Notes under the pieces: model-generated
The model's input: the letters and a program-made list of their open reading frames with translations, nothing else
Databases searched by the model: none
What the model was told of the DNA's origin: nothing
From: Brachybacterium avium
Lineage (GTDB): Bacteria; Actinomycetota; Actinomycetes; Actinomycetales; Dermabacteraceae
Length of the DNA stretch: 64,000 nt
Assembly: GCF_002216795.1 (NCBI RefSeq)
Contig: NZ_CP022316.1
Location: 682,001-746,000 of the forward strand
Reading direction: 5' to 3'
Program-made: the position numbers and the translations under genes
Shown here: one piece after another, positions 9,192-19,100 of the stretch
Numbering within the stretch: the stretch's first letter is position 1
Layout: every line of letters starts with the position of its first letter

Positions 9192-11164
9192 TGCATCCTC
9201 TCCACGCTGACTGTCCGATCTCCCAGCGTCACCAGCGCCCCCGTGGGCAGAACCGTCGGGGAGTTCGGCACCAGGTTCTCCCGGGAACCGTCCTCGCGCA
9301 GGATGCTCGAACCGTTGGTCGACCCGAGATCGGTCACGATCACGTCGTCCCCGGCACCGTCGAGGTGCAGGTGCGTCTTGGAGACCGAGCGGGTGTCGTC
9401 CTTCATCACGAACAGCACCTCGTCACCCGGTGCCGCCGGGTTGCGCCCGATGACGACCGCCTTCTCGACGATCCGCCCATCGCCATGATCGGTGGTCAGG
9501 CGAAGCTTCTTGATCTCCGGCAGCTGGACTGCGGAGATGCGGGTCTGCTCGAGGTCCCCCAGCGGATCATCCGCCGCGGTGAGCCGGGTCTGCTCGTCCA
9601 CACCATGTTCGGCGGCATCCCAGGCGTCAACGGTGAGATCGTTCGGCGGGTTCTCGGTTCCCTGGCCGTACGAGGCGGGAGCGGCCTGCATCGACTCCGC
9701 CGGGGACGGTGGCGGGGCCCACCCCTGACCGGCACTGCTCTGCGGAACCTCCGGGGCGGACTGCGGCTGGCCCCAGGGCTGCTGCCGGGGTGCGGCGGGC
9801 GGGGCATCATCCACCGGGGACCCCCACGACGCAGCTGTGGCGTCGGCGCCGGGCTGGCCCCAGGACTGCTGCTGCGGCGCAAGATCGTACTGACCATCCC
9901 ATGCGGGCTGCTGCGTCGCCTCGGGAGCGGGCTGCGGCTGGCCCCAGGCCTGCTGCGACGGGATCGGGTCGACCGGCGGCGGCGCCCAGCCGTTCCCCGC
10001 GCCCTGCTGCGACGCGGCAGGATCCTGCATGGGTGACGACGACCAGGGCGCGCCGGTTCCCGGGGCGTCGGTGGCCGAGGCGGCGGAACCGCTCGATGCG
10101 AACGGAGCCGGCGGAGCGTACGGACTCGGTGCCCCCTGCTGCGGGGGGTTCCCCCAGCCGGTATCGCCGGCAGGCTGCGAGGGCTCTGGGTGCGAGGAGT
10201 CCTTCCAGGCTGCGCCGGGCTCAGCGAGCAGGTTCTCATGCGTGGACACCGCCACGGACGGCGCTCCGAGGTAGTGCTCCGCGCCCGCCCGCTCGAAATC
10301 GTCGGGGCGAGGCTTCATCGGGTTGCGTCCGGCCTTGATGTCCACCACCACGGAATCCACGGCCCGGTCGTGGAAACCGCGCAGGTGCTTCTTCGGGTCC
10401 AGGAAGATCGACAGCGCCATGATCGCGGAGATGAGCCCGTACAGCACCCAGCGGCCCGCTGATCGCAGGAATCCGAGGGGGCCGCCCTCGCTCTCGCGGG
10501 TGACGCGCAGGCCGAGGATCAGCTTGCCCAGCGTGAAGCCCTTGGCGCCGACCAGCCAGACCATCAGCAGGGTGTACGCCAGCGGCAGCGCGACGCCCAC
10601 TCCCACCAGGATCAACGGCAGGGCACCGGCCGTCCCCGAGCTGATCATCAGGATCACGCCCACGACCAACGGCGCGACCGTCAGTGCACCGATCACCGCA
10701 TCGATCAGGGCGGCGAGGAGCCGCTTGAGCGGGGACGCCGGAAAGCAGCCGTCCAGCGGTGCCTCCATCTCGTGCCCCATCGACGGCGCTGCGGGCCCCC
10801 CGGCGGGGGAACCCGGGCCGCTCGGAGCGCCCTGGGCGGGCCCGGGAACGTTCTGCTGCATCGGAGGCTGCGTGACCATCATCTGATCGTACTGTTCCCG
10901 ACTGCGGAGCGTCGTGGCTCCCGGCTTCTGCGCTTCGAGGGAGTCGTGCGTGATCAGCTCGACGCCCTCGCCCTCTGCTGTGGACTCCTCTTCGCGCCCG
11001 AGATCCCGCGAGCGCGGCATGGGTGCCTGCGACCAGGCCCCCGGCGCATCCGTGGCCCGGCGCTCGTACGGCGACGCCTGGTAGCGCGCACCGCACTCGC
11101 CGCAGATCACCGCTCCTTCGGAGAGCAGACTGCCGCAGGTGCTGCAGTATCGCGTCTGGCTCAT
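9188..11164 (-). CDS. Zinc-ribbon/RDD membrane/FHA protein (658 aa)
   Basis: The N-terminus is a zinc ribbon (C7, C10, C22, C25). An RDD membrane domain at about 138-280 has several helices, including the FTLGKLILGLRV and GFHDRAVDSVVVD signatures. A Gln/Trp/Pro-rich linker follows with imperfect QQxWGQPQ repeats. A C-terminal FHA domain has SKTHLHLDG and LGSTNGSS. The protein would therefore display a phosphothreonine reader at the inner membrane face. Its ATG shares one base with the stop of the transglutaminase-like gene (TGATG at 11166-11162), and its stop overlaps the phosphatase start. The RDD family has no firmly assigned general function; here it may anchor phosphorylated cluster partners at the membrane. 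Confidence 0.93.
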   Translation of the reverse strand: MSQTRYCSTCGSLLSEGAVICGECGARYQASPYERRATDAPGAWSQAPMPRSRDLGREEESTAEGEGVELITHDSLEAQKPGATTLRSREQYDQMMVTQPPMQQNVPGPAQGAPSGPGSPAGGPAAPSMGHEMEAPLDGCFPASPLKRLLAALIDAVIGALTVAPLVVGVILMISSGTAGALPLILVGVGVALPLAYTLLMVWLVGAKGFTLGKLILGLRVTRESEGGPLGFLRSAGRWVLYGLISAIMALSIFLDPKKHLRGFHDRAVDSVVVDIKAGRNPMKPRPDDFERAGAEHYLGAPSVAVSTHENLLAEPGAAWKDSSHPEPSQPAGDTGWGNPPQQGAPSPYAPPAPFASSGSAASATDAPGTGAPWSSSPMQDPAASQQGAGNGWAPPPVDPIPSQQAWGQPQPAPEATQQPAWDGQYDLAPQQQSWGQPGADATAASWGSPVDDAPPAAPRQQPWGQPQSAPEVPQSSAGQGWAPPPSPAESMQAAPASYGQGTENPPNDLTVDAWDAAEHGVDEQTRLTAADDPLGDLEQTRISAVQLPEIKKLRLTTDHGDGRIVEKAVVIGRNPAAPGDEVLFVMKDDTRSVSKTHLHLDGAGDDVIVTDLGSTNGSSILREDGSRENLVPNSPTVLPTGALVTLGDRTVSVERMQ

Positions 11165-13677
11165 CAGGCACGACCCTTCTTCGATGACGTCCGTCTCTTC
11201 GCAGTGCCGTGCAGCGAGGAGCGTCGACGACGCATCGTCTCGGAGCGCCGCACGGCCTTGTCGCGTGCCCGGGTCCGGGCCCTGATCCGCTTCTTCGCGC
11301 TGCGACGATCAGCGGACCGTCGGCGGAAGGAGCGCAGAGACAGGGTCGCGAGGATCCGCTTGTGCCACGGCACCGCAGCCGACATGGTACGCCGCGCCGC
11401 CATGACCTGTCCCCAGTACTCCTCGGCCGCGGCCTCGGGCAGATCATCTGGTCCGAACACGGCACGATCGGCGCGGCTCGCCAGGCTCATCGCTCCCATC
11501 GCCGGGAGGTCGGAGTCCAATCGGGCCGCCAGCTCTGCCCTGGTCAGCAACGGATCGGGGCTGCGCCCCATATCGGCCAGCAGATCCAGGACCTCCTGCC
11601 ATCCGCCATCGATCCGGGTCGCCAGCGGGCCCTGGGTGCGACGCCGGCCACGGCGCCTCCCCTTGGCGAGGATCACGGCGAGCGCCGCGAGCAGGAGCAT
11701 CAGGACAGGGATGAGCCCGACCCCGACGTAGACCACCCATGAGGTCGGCTCAGGCAGCTCCTCATCGTCCTTGTCGGAATCCTGGCTCATCGCGCCGGGC
11801 GGCGGGCTCGGCGGCTCGGCAGGCGGAGGCGGCGGCTGGGCGACCTGTGGAAGCGGCTTCTCCACCTCCTTGGGCTCGGGCTGGGTCGGATCCTCGTCCT
11901 CGTCGGGGGCCGCATCGAAGCGCACCCACCCGATGCCGTCGAAGGCCACCTCGACCCAGGCGGTGACGTCATCGCCGGTGATCGTGACGGTCCCCTCCTG
12001 CCCCTTGGGCACCTCGAAGCCCATCACCACCCGGGCAGGGATGTCGATCGAGCGGGCCAGGACCGCGAGCAGAGCGGCGTACTGCTCCTCGTCGCCGATC
12101 ATTCCCAGCGGCTGGGCGTCCGGGGTCTCCTTGTCGAAGCCGACCTCTTCCATCATCGCCAGCAGGCGACTGGCGCCATGACCGGACATCGAGGCGGTGT
12201 CGCCTTCGAGCCCGTGCGAGTAGTAGGCGTCGGACTTGACGGCGCTGGCGAGGTTCCGGAACTGGTCGTAGTCGGAGTCCGAGTTCCCCGACCACTCCTC
12301 GGCGTACTGCACGAAGCTGTCCACCGGGGCGTTGTCCGGCAGCGGGATGTCGGCGAACCTCGCCGTACGCTGCTGCTCTGCCGTGAGCTCGGCGTAGGGC
12401 TCGTAGGAGAGCTCATAGGTGTCCCCCGCCTGCACTCCCCGGGAGTTGACGAGGGTCTGCGACTGCTGGTTGAGGTAGAGGTTCTCGGAGGTGACGCTCG
12501 AGCGGTCCGTCGACATGTCCTCGAGATCGATGCGATTGGTGCGGGTGCCGACCGTGGGCATCCACACCCCGGTGTAGTCGCCGATGGTCACCGTCGAGAC
12601 CTGCTCGGCCCCGCTGCCCTCGTGCAGGTCGACCCCCGAAGCGGTGCGGAGGAAGGTGCCGGAGGGACTGCTCTTCGACGTGCTGCTGGCGACGTTGTAG
12701 ACCTGCAGGTCCCACTGGTCCATCGTGGCCAGGCGGATGTGCTCCCCGCTGCGCATCCCGGAGACCTGGAACAGCTCCGCATTCCGCTGGTCCTTCAGAT
12801 AGCCACGGAACTCCGAGAGCGGGGAGACGTACTCCCGCGGATCGAAGGGCGGAGAGATGTGATCCCGTGCCGCGTAGCGGATCGTCCCGGCCGGCGGGTC
12901 GAGCAGAGAGTGCGCGGCGACTGCGCCGCTGCCGGCCAGGGCCATGATCAGGGCTCCCCCGATCACGCGCCGACGCAGCACCGGGTTCTGCCAGGAGCCG
13001 GGGCGCACGGAGTCGGAGATGATCGTCGAGTGCGCGCTGGAGAGGCGAGCTCCCTCGAACCGCCAGGTCAACCATGCTACGGAGAGGATGGCGTAGAGCA
13101 CGCCGCGCAGCACCGGGGAGAAGGCCTGATTGGTACCGAAGACGATCGAGACCGCGAAGAGCGCCAGGGGGAACAGCCAGGCGAGCGCATAGCGGCGGCT
13201 GCGCAGCACGACGCTCATCCCCAGCAGCGAGAGCAGCAGGGCACTGATCCACACCACCGCCAGCACGCCCTGGGCGACGCCCACCGGCGGGGCCACGGTC
13301 AGGACCGATTTCCAGCTCGTCACAGGTGCCCTGAGCAGCTCCCACAGCGCGCCGGGACTGGGGACGATCCCCCAGATCGCGCGTGTCGGGGCCGCGAACA
13401 TCGGCCCGAACAGGAGGTACACCAGCAGCACCAGCGGGGTGATCCGCAGCGGTCCCCAGCGCCACCGGGCGCCGATCAGGGCGATCAGGGTGCCGAACAC
13501 CAGCGCCATGATCCCGGTCAGCAGGTACTGGACCCCGCCGTAGACATGGTGGAAGCCCAGAACCGCGAGGATGAACAGCGCACCGAGCACTGCCAGATCC
13601 ACGGCGCGGCGGCCGTGAGGGACGGTGGAGAAGTAGCTCGGCGCACGCTTCGCCGGCGCTCTGGTGGGGCCGCTCAT
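11164..13677 (-). CDS. TgpA-like membrane transglutaminase-fold protein lacking catalytic residues (837 aa)
   Basis: The N-terminal 230 residues hold about six membrane helices, then an outer region, a transglutaminase-core-like domain (about 480-600), a proline-rich stretch, one more helix (WVVYVGVGLIPVLMLLLAAL) and a basic C-terminal tail ending KKGRA. This is the TgpA/DUF3488-type plan. The core is recognisable from ARSIDIPARVVMGFEVP and AWVEVAFDGIGWVRFDAAP. Where active enzymes have GYCEQFA this protein has GDEEQYA, and the HAW histidine is a threonine (VTAW). I see no cysteine in the entire protein, so it cannot be a thiol transglutaminase or protease. It overlaps the DUF58 gene by 4 bp upstream. 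It corresponds to the tgm member of PFNA-type clusters and probably has a structural or binding role. Confidence 0.9.
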   Translation of the reverse strand: MSGPTRAPAKRAPSYFSTVPHGRRAVDLAVLGALFILAVLGFHHVYGGVQYLLTGIMALVFGTLIALIGARWRWGPLRITPLVLLVYLLFGPMFAAPTRAIWGIVPSPGALWELLRAPVTSWKSVLTVAPPVGVAQGVLAVVWISALLLSLLGMSVVLRSRRYALAWLFPLALFAVSIVFGTNQAFSPVLRGVLYAILSVAWLTWRFEGARLSSAHSTIISDSVRPGSWQNPVLRRRVIGGALIMALAGSGAVAAHSLLDPPAGTIRYAARDHISPPFDPREYVSPLSEFRGYLKDQRNAELFQVSGMRSGEHIRLATMDQWDLQVYNVASSTSKSSPSGTFLRTASGVDLHEGSGAEQVSTVTIGDYTGVWMPTVGTRTNRIDLEDMSTDRSSVTSENLYLNQQSQTLVNSRGVQAGDTYELSYEPYAELTAEQQRTARFADIPLPDNAPVDSFVQYAEEWSGNSDSDYDQFRNLASAVKSDAYYSHGLEGDTASMSGHGASRLLAMMEEVGFDKETPDAQPLGMIGDEEQYAALLAVLARSIDIPARVVMGFEVPKGQEGTVTITGDDVTAWVEVAFDGIGWVRFDAAPDEDEDPTQPEPKEVEKPLPQVAQPPPPPAEPPSPPPGAMSQDSDKDDEELPEPTSWVVYVGVGLIPVLMLLLAALAVILAKGRRRGRRRTQGPLATRIDGGWQEVLDLLADMGRSPDPLLTRAELAARLDSDLPAMGAMSLASRADRAVFGPDDLPEAAAEEYWGQVMAARRTMSAAVPWHKRILATLSLRSFRRRSADRRSAKKRIRARTRARDKAVRRSETMRRRRSSLHGTAKRRTSSKKGRA

Positions 13678-15098
13678 CGACCCACCGCCCGCAGCGCCTT
13701 GGCCAGGGAATCGAGCGATCCGAGGGTCACCACGTCGAGCCCGCCGATCGCGGACCGGGTCACGTCGGCGTCATCGACGCAGCGGATTGCTACCGCCATC
13801 ACCCCGATCGGCAGCTGATTGGCGGCGGAATTCAGCTCCCGCGCCGTGGTGTGCGAGCCGACGACCATCATCACCGCCGACGCGTTGGGCGCGAGGTCTG
13901 CCGCCTTCTGCCCGAGCTCGTGGAAGGAGATCCGCTCCTTGAGCTGGTCGAGCACGGTGTAGTCATCCATCATCTGTCGCAGAGTGCGGGTGCTCTGGCG
14001 CTGATCGAGGGAGAAGGGCGTCAGCTCCTTCTCCTCGCGGAAGGTCTGTCCTGCTATCGAAGCCGCGGTGGAGACCGCCAGCTCGAACTCGTCGTCGCTG
14101 GCGTAGTGCTCGGCGAGGTTGTCCAGCGCGACCACCACATGGGAACGCCGGGTCTCCTCGAACTGTCGCACCATGAGCTTGCCGGTGCGGGCGGTGGTGC
14201 GCCAGTGGACATGGCGGCGGTCGTCGCCGGGAGCGTAGTCGCGCAGGGCATGGAAGGCGATGTCGGAGCTGGAGAGGTCCGAGGAGGGGGTGCCCTCGAG
14301 GTCGCGCAGGAAGCCGCTGGCGGCCTCGTCGAGTCGCACGGTGCGGGGGTGGACGAACAGCTCCTGCGCCTTCGCCCAGGTGACCTGACGTCGCATCAGC
14401 GACAGCGGGTCGTCGCGGACCGAGCGCACCGGACCGACGACGAGGACGGCACGGCGCTTGGTGGGCACGGCGAACAGCTCCTCGTGCGCGGCGTCCGCCG
14501 CCAGTTTCGGCACCATGAACTGCGCGGTCGCGGAGCCGACGGCGAGCTCGATGCGCGAGGGCAGGATGACTCGCTGGGTGGGGTTGGCGACCTCGACCCG
14601 GCCGACAGCGCGGGTGCCCACCACCACGCGATGGGTCTGCAGATCCAGGGTGACCCTGTAGGACGCCTTGCCCAGCACGAACAGCGCGGCGATCACCAGC
14701 GGCACGGTGAGTGCGAACGCGATCACGTTCAGCTCGGTGATGTGCAGGGTCAGGCCGGCGAACCAGCAGACGGCGGTGACGCCGACGACCGCCCAGCCGA
14801 TGGGCGAGACCACATCGAGCACGGGGTGGATGCGCCGCAGCCACAGCTCGACCGCGCGATCCCGCAGGCCGGCGAGTCCGGTGCTGGAGGCGCCCTCGGT
14901 CACCGCGCCCTGGCCGCTCGCTGCACCGGGAACGGAGGAGGTGCTGCCACCGGCCGCCCGGTCCTGCCGCGCCTTGAGGCGCCGTCGGCGGGAGGTCGCC
15001 CGGGCATCCGCCCTGGCAGCGCCCCGACGCTTCTTGGCCGCTGCCTTCGCCGCCCTGGCATCGGCGGTATCGGTGGGCAGGGATGTCTCAGGACTCAT
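13674..15098 (-). CDS. DUF58 protein of the MoxR/transglutaminase system (474 aa)
   Basis: A basic, low-complexity N-terminus (about 1-85) is followed by two membrane helices (IGWAVVGVTAVCWFAGL and ELNVIAFALTVPLVIAALFVL, about 100-150) and a cytoplasmic DUF58 domain. The family motif DYAPGDDRRHVHW appears near residue 290, then TARTGKLMVRQFE and HVVVALDN, the start of a VWA-like fold. DUF58 proteins nearly always sit beside MoxR ATPases and membrane transglutaminase-like proteins, as here, and are thought to be their adaptor or substrate. The gene follows moxR by 31 bp and overlaps the transglutaminase-like gene by 4 bp. Confidence 0.93.
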   Translation of the reverse strand: MSPETSLPTDTADARAAKAAAKKRRGAARADARATSRRRRLKARQDRAAGGSTSSVPGAASGQGAVTEGASSTGLAGLRDRAVELWLRRIHPVLDVVSPIGWAVVGVTAVCWFAGLTLHITELNVIAFALTVPLVIAALFVLGKASYRVTLDLQTHRVVVGTRAVGRVEVANPTQRVILPSRIELAVGSATAQFMVPKLAADAAHEELFAVPTKRRAVLVVGPVRSVRDDPLSLMRRQVTWAKAQELFVHPRTVRLDEAASGFLRDLEGTPSSDLSSSDIAFHALRDYAPGDDRRHVHWRTTARTGKLMVRQFEETRRSHVVVALDNLAEHYASDDEFELAVSTAASIAGQTFREEKELTPFSLDQRQSTRTLRQMMDDYTVLDQLKERISFHELGQKAADLAPNASAVMMVVGSHTTARELNSAANQLPIGVMAVAIRCVDDADVTRSAIGGLDVVTLGSLDSLAKALRAVGR

Positions 15099-15129
15099 GC
15101 GTTCCTCGTGGCTCGCCGGTGAACGGTGC

Positions 15130-16104
15130 TCATGCCGACTGCTGTCGCGCCTGGGGCGGCGCCACCTCGCTGAGGATCTTGGTCATCACGCTCTTGGCCG
15201 TGGTGCCCGCGAATTCTGCTTCGGGGTCGAGCACGAAACGGTGCAGCCAGACCGGCTCGATGAGGTGCTTGACGTCATCGGGGATGACGTAGTGGCGCCC
15301 GCAGACGGCAGCCCACACCTTCACCGCGCGCATCAGGGCCAGGGCTCCTCGGATGGACACCCCGACCCGCACCTCGGGTGCCAGTCTGGTCTCCTCCATC
15401 AGCCGGGAGACGTACTCCAGCACCGCGGGGTCCACGTGCACGGTCGCGGCCAGCTGGGTCATGTCGTTGACGGCCTGGAGGGAGATGCGCGGGGTGAGCT
15501 GCGAGCTGCGGTCACGCAGCGCGGAGCCCTGGAGGATCTGCACGCTCGAGGCATGATCGGGGTAGCCGATCGAGGTCTTCATCAAGAAGCGGTCCAGCTG
15601 CGCCTCGGGGAGCCGGTAGGTGCCGGCCTGCTCGATCGGGTTCTGGGTGGCGATCACCATGAAGGGGTTGCCGACCTCGTGGGTGACGCCATCGACGGTG
15701 ACGCGCCCTTCCTCCATCACCTCGAGCATCGCGGACTGCGTCTTCGGCGAGGCGCGGTTGATCTCATCGGCGAGCACGACATTGGCGAAGACCGGGCCCT
15801 TGTGGAACTCGAACGACTTGGTGTTCTGGTCATAGATGGTCACACCGGTGACATCGGAGGGCAACAGGTCCGGCGTGAACTGGATGCGCGTGCTGGTGCC
15901 CTGGACAGTCGCGGCGATCGAGCGGGCCAGGGACGTCTTGCCGGTGCCGGGGGCGTCCTCGAGCAGCACGTGGCCGGGGGCCATCATTGAGGTCAGCACC
16001 AGGCGGACCACCTCGTTCTTGCCCAGGACCGCCTGGCCGACGCTCTGGACGAGCTTGTCGAAGGTCTCGGCGAACCAGTGTGCCTGTTCGGGGGTCATGC
16101 TCAT
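15130..16104 (-). CDS. MoxR-family AAA+ ATPase (324 aa)
   Basis: A single AAA+ module. Walker A is EDAPGTGKTSLA with K56. Walker B is VVLADEINRA with D113 and E114. Sensor 1 is ATQNPIEQAGTYRLPEAQLDR shortened here to its core NPIEQAGTYRLPEAQ, and the arginine-finger region follows. The length is normal for the MoxR APE/RavA-like group. These ATPases act as chaperones that activate or assemble partner proteins, usually with a VWA/DUF58 protein encoded alongside, which is the next gene. The ATG at 16104 (MSMTPEQ) has a second ATG two codons in at 16098; either could be used. It lies 64 bp after the giant Ig/FN3 gene in the same direction. Confidence 0.96.
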   Translation of the reverse strand: MSMTPEQAHWFAETFDKLVQSVGQAVLGKNEVVRLVLTSMMAPGHVLLEDAPGTGKTSLARSIAATVQGTSTRIQFTPDLLPSDVTGVTIYDQNTKSFEFHKGPVFANVVLADEINRASPKTQSAMLEVMEEGRVTVDGVTHEVGNPFMVIATQNPIEQAGTYRLPEAQLDRFLMKTSIGYPDHASSVQILQGSALRDRSSQLTPRISLQAVNDMTQLAATVHVDPAVLEYVSRLMEETRLAPEVRVGVSIRGALALMRAVKVWAAVCGRHYVIPDDVKHLIEPVWLHRFVLDPEAEFAGTTAKSVMTKILSEVAPPQARQQSA

Positions 16105-16168
16105 GATGGATCTGAGTCTTTCTGGTGGGAGGAACGGGAGCGGACCGTCGGGCGTCGGGCGAAGAGCG

Positions 16169-19100
16169 TCAATACGGCCTGTAGATGCCGTCCGCCACCT
16201 TCACCCATCTGCCGTTCACCTCGACTTCGACGGTCATCGGCCAGTCGGGTTCCCCGCCACGGACGTACCCGTAGAAGTTCGAGCCCGCAGCCGAGGTCGC
16301 CGTGCCGTTGCTGTTCGCCGTCATCTTGATGGTCTTGTACCGGGTCTCTCCTTCGTTGGAGAACGCGACCCGGTAGGTCTCGCCGGGAGTCATGTTCTGC
16401 AGCGAGATGCGGAACCACTTGCAGTTGTTGTTCGAACATCCCTCCGTGCCCGGCGGAACGAAGGACCCCCAGTTGACCTTGCTGAACTTCGGGGTCTTCT
16501 GCCAGGACTGCGCCTTCTGGGACTTCGCGGCGGTGGGGCTCTTCAGCCCTTCGTCGATAGAGACGTAGGCCTCCGCCTCGATCGTGGTGCCGGCCTTGAT
16601 CTGCTTGTCCACCGTGATCTTGCCGTTGGTCGTGGTCTGGTAGTCACCGCCGCCGACGCGATAGTGGATCGTCCGGCCGGCCCCGCCGCCGTCGTCGTGT
16701 GCGGTGAACGTGAATGACACCGGGCACGAGTTCGCGCCGCTGCACTTGCTGCTGGTCGAACTTATAGTTGGACGATCCGGAGTGGTGTACGGCGTCACCG
16801 CAGTGGACTCATCGGACCGCGGGCTCACGCCGCCGTCCTTCGCGAAGCCGTTGCGGGCCTCGACGGTGAACCGGTAGCTGGTCCCGTTCCGCAGGCCGGA
16901 GAGGGCGAGGCTGGTCTTGGACGCATCGACCGTCTTCGACCCGCCGTTCCAGCGCACCACGTACTTGGTGACGGTAGTGCCGTTGCCGTCGGCAGCATTC
17001 CAGTGGACGGTGGCCCGTCCGTTCGGTCCATCCCCCTTGCCTTCACTGGGCATTGTGGCCTTGACCCCGGTGGGGGCGAAGGGCTTCGCCCACGGCGTGA
17101 CTTTGTTGGAGGCCCCCGAGGCGTCGGCCCCACGGCCGACGGAGTTCACGCCGGTGTAGGTGAAGGTGTACGCGGTATCCGGGTCGAGTCCGAGGAACGT
17201 GGTGGAGGTCTTCGACGCATCGACGGTCAGCGACTTCCCCGAGGAGGCGGTGACGATGTAGTCCGTGATCGGCTCACCGTTGGCCTCCGCCGTCGTCATC
17301 TCCGGCCATGTCACCTCGACACCGCCGCCGCGCGGATCGTTCACGCGTTCGGCGCTCGGGTTCCCCGCCGGCGCCGTCGGCTTCCCTGCGGGATGTTCGG
17401 GCCGTGACCACTCCGACCAGTCGGAGGGCTCCTCGGCCAGGTTGCTGGCTCGGACTCGGAACCGATAGTCCACCCCGTTGACGAGACCGGGGAAGACGGT
17501 CTGGGTGGTTCCGCCGGAGATCTCCTGGGCGGTGATCTCCTGGGTCGAGGTGTTCTGCAGCTGCACCTCGTAGGTCTGGATCGCAGAGCCACGATTGACC
17601 GGAGGGGTCCACCCCACCGTCAGCTGCTCGTCACCGCGCTGCACCGAAGGAGCCGCGGGCTTCTCGGGCCGCACGTCCGGGCGCGCCACGGCCGAGGCCA
17701 CCGAGGGGTCCGAGGTGCCGACATCGTTGGTCGCGATCACCTGGAAGGTGTACTCGGTGTCATTGGACAGGCCGGTGATCGTGCAGGAGGTCGACGCGCA
17801 ATCCTGCGTCACTGCGGGTCCGCTCGCGGTGGAGACCGTGTAACCGGTGATCGGGGCACCGTTGTCCGCTCCGGCGTTGAAGGTCAGCTCGACGAATCCG
17901 TCACCGACCTCCCCGATGCGAGGCGCCGATGGGGCCTCCGGGAGACCGCGCACCGTCACACGGATCTCCCCGGACACCTCCCGCTCCGGATCCCCCGTAT
18001 CATCCAGCACCCCGTACTGGGCCGTCAGGATCCCGTGGTACGACGGGTCCGGAGTGATCGTGACCTGGTTCCCTTCCACCGCGATATCGCCATCCCCGGA
18101 GACGATCGACGCACCGGTCAGGGTCCGCTCCCCGCCGGGGAAGGGGTTGGAGTCGTTCGCGAGCACATCGATCGTCTTGCTGCGCCCGGCATCGATCTCC
18201 TCCTCATCCAGCGCTGTGGAGATCTCCGGCCGCTGCGAACCGGCCACCGTGAGCTCCACGGAGGCCGACACGGCAGGATTGGTGCCGTCTGTGACGGTGA
18301 CCGGCACCTCGACGACGGTGCCCTTGGCCGCCTTGGACGTCGCTGACGCGGTCAGGGATGCGCCGTCCAGGGCGAGGGTGATCTCGGGATTGGCCTCGTA
18401 CTCGCCCAGGGCGTAGTCCAAGGTGTCGTCCTCCGGATCCTCAGCGCCGGCCGAGAGATCCAGGGTTGAGCTGGGGCCGCCCTGCTCGACCTCGAGCCGC
18501 GCTCCTTGGAACGTCGGGGGAAGGTTCGTCTCCTCCGGCGCGACCTCCACCGGGATCGCCAGACTCGCCGTCGCTGCGGAGGGGTCGCCCACAGCACCGT
18601 CGGTGACCTCGGCCGTGATCGTGTCCTTGCCGGAGAAGCCGTCGGCCGGGCGATAGACCAGGGTGGACTCGTCCTCGACCAGCTGGCTGCCGTCACTGTG
18701 CACAGCAGTCACCCGGCCGGGGTCGGTGATCTGCACGGATTCCGCTCCGGGCCGGACCCGCACGTTGTTGGGGTCTGCGAGATCGATGGTGCCCTCGGAG
18801 CCGGCCTGCACCTCTAGCGGCGGCCCCACCCACACCGGTGCCTGCTTGGCGGTGCCGGGTACCCAGATGTATCCGGCCGATTCCAGTCCGTCGACGTCGG
18901 TGATGATGTAGCGGATCCGCTGCTGCTCCTCCTGCGGGACGACCCGGACCGTGCCGTCCTCGCCGCGCAGTTCGACATCCTCATAGGTGCCGTCGATCGC
19001 GACCTCGAGATCGTTCGTGCTGCCATCGGGATCCGAATCATTGGCCAGCACATCGACGTCGACGAACAGCGTCTCGGGATCCAGGATCACCTCGGCCTCG

